Below, one piece after another: positions 63,417 to 64,000 of a stretch of 64,000 bases of DNA. The notes below the pieces were generated by a model that was not told the DNA's origin, searched no databases, and saw only the letters and a program-made list of their open reading frames with translations. A program made the position numbers and the translations under genes. Position 1 is the first letter of the stretch; each line of letters begins with the position of its first letter. The stretch is from Microbacterium oleivorans (GTDB lineage: Bacteria; Actinomycetota; Actinomycetes; Actinomycetales; Microbacteriaceae), in the NCBI RefSeq assembly GCF_023715745.1, contig NZ_JAMBOV010000001.1, positions 124,001 to 188,000 on the forward strand. The letters are read 5' to 3'.

Positions 63417-64000
63417 GCCTGGCCTCCGAGGTCGAACAAGCGGGTCGCGGGATCCTGCGGCCGCGGGGGGATGCGGGATGCCTGCGCGACGACGCGGAAG
63501 GTGATGCGCGTGCGCCCGATGGTGATGACGGAGTCGGGGTCCAGCGCGGCCTCCGACACCTTCTGACCATTGAGCTGCGTGCCGTTGGTGGAGCCGAGGT
63601 CGCGGACCATCGCCCGGCGACCGTCCCACAGGATCTCGACGTGCCGGCGGCTGGTGCCGGCGTCGGGGATCGTGATGTCGGCATCCGTTCCGCGACCGAT
63701 CACGGTGCGGCTGCCGGTGAGCGGGTGCTGCGTGCCGTCGATCTCCACGACGCCGTGCCACGAGACCTCTTCGGCCGACGCGGACCGGGAGTCCACACGC
63801 ACCGTTCCGGTCGTCAACGACTCGTCGGGGTTGATGGCGAGCGAGACGGGGCCGGCGAAGCTGTACTTCTGCGCCTTGGCGTGACCTTCGACGAGCTGCA
63901 CGAGCTCGTCGTGCAGAGTGCGGCCGAGGGCGCCCATCCGCTCGTGGTCGGCGGGGGCGAGTCGGACGACGAGGGTGTTGGGCACGAGGATGCGGTCGCG
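63413..64000 (-). CDS. fhaA: FHA-domain protein FhaA, 5' end outside window
   Basis: Visible are ~195 C-terminal residues. They include part of the N-terminal DUF3662-type domain (RILVPNTLVVRLAPADHERM; KAQKYSFAGPVSLAINPDES) and a complete C-terminal FHA domain (RTVIGRGTDADITIPDAGTS, RRHVEILWDGRRAMVRDLGS, TNGTQLNGQKV). FhaA binds the phosphorylated MurJ regulator or kinase targets in mycobacteria. The frame is open to the window edge, so the protein continues upstream. Confidence 0.92.
   Translation of the reverse strand, partial: RDRILVPNTLVVRLAPADHERMGALGRTLHDELVQLVEGHAKAQKYSFAGPVSLAINPDESLTTGTVRVDSRSASAEEVSWHGVVEIDGTQHPLTGSRTVIGRGTDADITIPDAGTSRRHVEILWDGRRAMVRDLGSTNGTQLNGQKVSEAALDPDSVITIGRTRITFRVVAQASRIPPRPQDPATRLFDLGGQA

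Overview
The window is high-GC DNA (roughly 70% by eye) from the replication-origin region of a high-GC Gram-positive bacterium. It most likely comes from Micrococcales, family Microbacteriaceae, and looks like Microbacterium. This rests on the order rpmH-dnaA-dnaN-recF-DUF721-gyrB-gyrA-DUF3566, on actinobacterial families (DUF6049, DUF6716, CrgA, class E sortase, FhaA/FhaB, PknA/PknB), on frequent GTG starts, and on a very frequent GGATGCC/GGCATCC word. The genus is an inference.

Layout. 1-3.1 kb: two repetitive surface proteins, one with ten chaplin-like repeats and a LAQTG sorting signal. 3.1-3.7 kb: a non-coding strip with hairpins, two copies of an 82-bp dispersed palindromic element and a quinone-oxidoreductase pseudogene. 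3.7-5.4 kb: rpsF-ssb-rpsR-rplI. 5.5-11.4 kb: a WYL regulator with a divergent VOC protein, an unknown membrane protein, and an MFS transporter/3-hydroxybutyrate-type dehydrogenase pair with a divergent LysR regulator. 11.4-17.2 kb: a five-gene cluster for a nonulosonic (sialic-type) acid glycopolymer, the most interesting block. 17.3-20.8 kb: DUF779, aldehyde dehydrogenase and a GAF regulator. 20.9-25.6 kb: HxlR regulator/azoreductase, a small membrane protein, CCA-adding enzyme and a methyltransferase.

25.6-39.2 kb is the conserved left flank of the origin: DUF6049, murJ, trxB-trxA, two unknown genes, parB-parA, rsmG, jag, yidC, yidD, rnpA, rpmH and dnaA. Five parS-like sites lie here. oriC sits between dnaA and dnaN. 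To the right come dnaN, recF, a DUF721 gene, gyrB, gyrA, DUF3566, a VIT-type transporter, and tRNA-Ile and tRNA-Ala. 48.8-52.3 kb is accessory: an SfnG-like monooxygenase, a Nudix hydrolase, a YbaK protein, an unknown membrane protein and a cyclophilin. 52.3-64 kb is the growth and division block: rhomboid protease, crgA, class E sortase, a tiny membrane protein, a PabA-like amidotransferase, then pknB, pknA, pbpA, rodA, pstP, fhaB and fhaA (cut by the window end) on the minus strand.

How parts connect. The class E sortase at 53.6 kb is the natural enzyme for the LAQTG protein at 0.9 kb. PstP, PknA/B and the FHA proteins form one phospho-signalling unit with the RodA/PbpA elongation pair. ParAB and parS organise the origin. 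The nonulosonic acid cluster has activation and polymerisation-type enzymes but no epimerase or exporter in view, so parts of the pathway must lie elsewhere.
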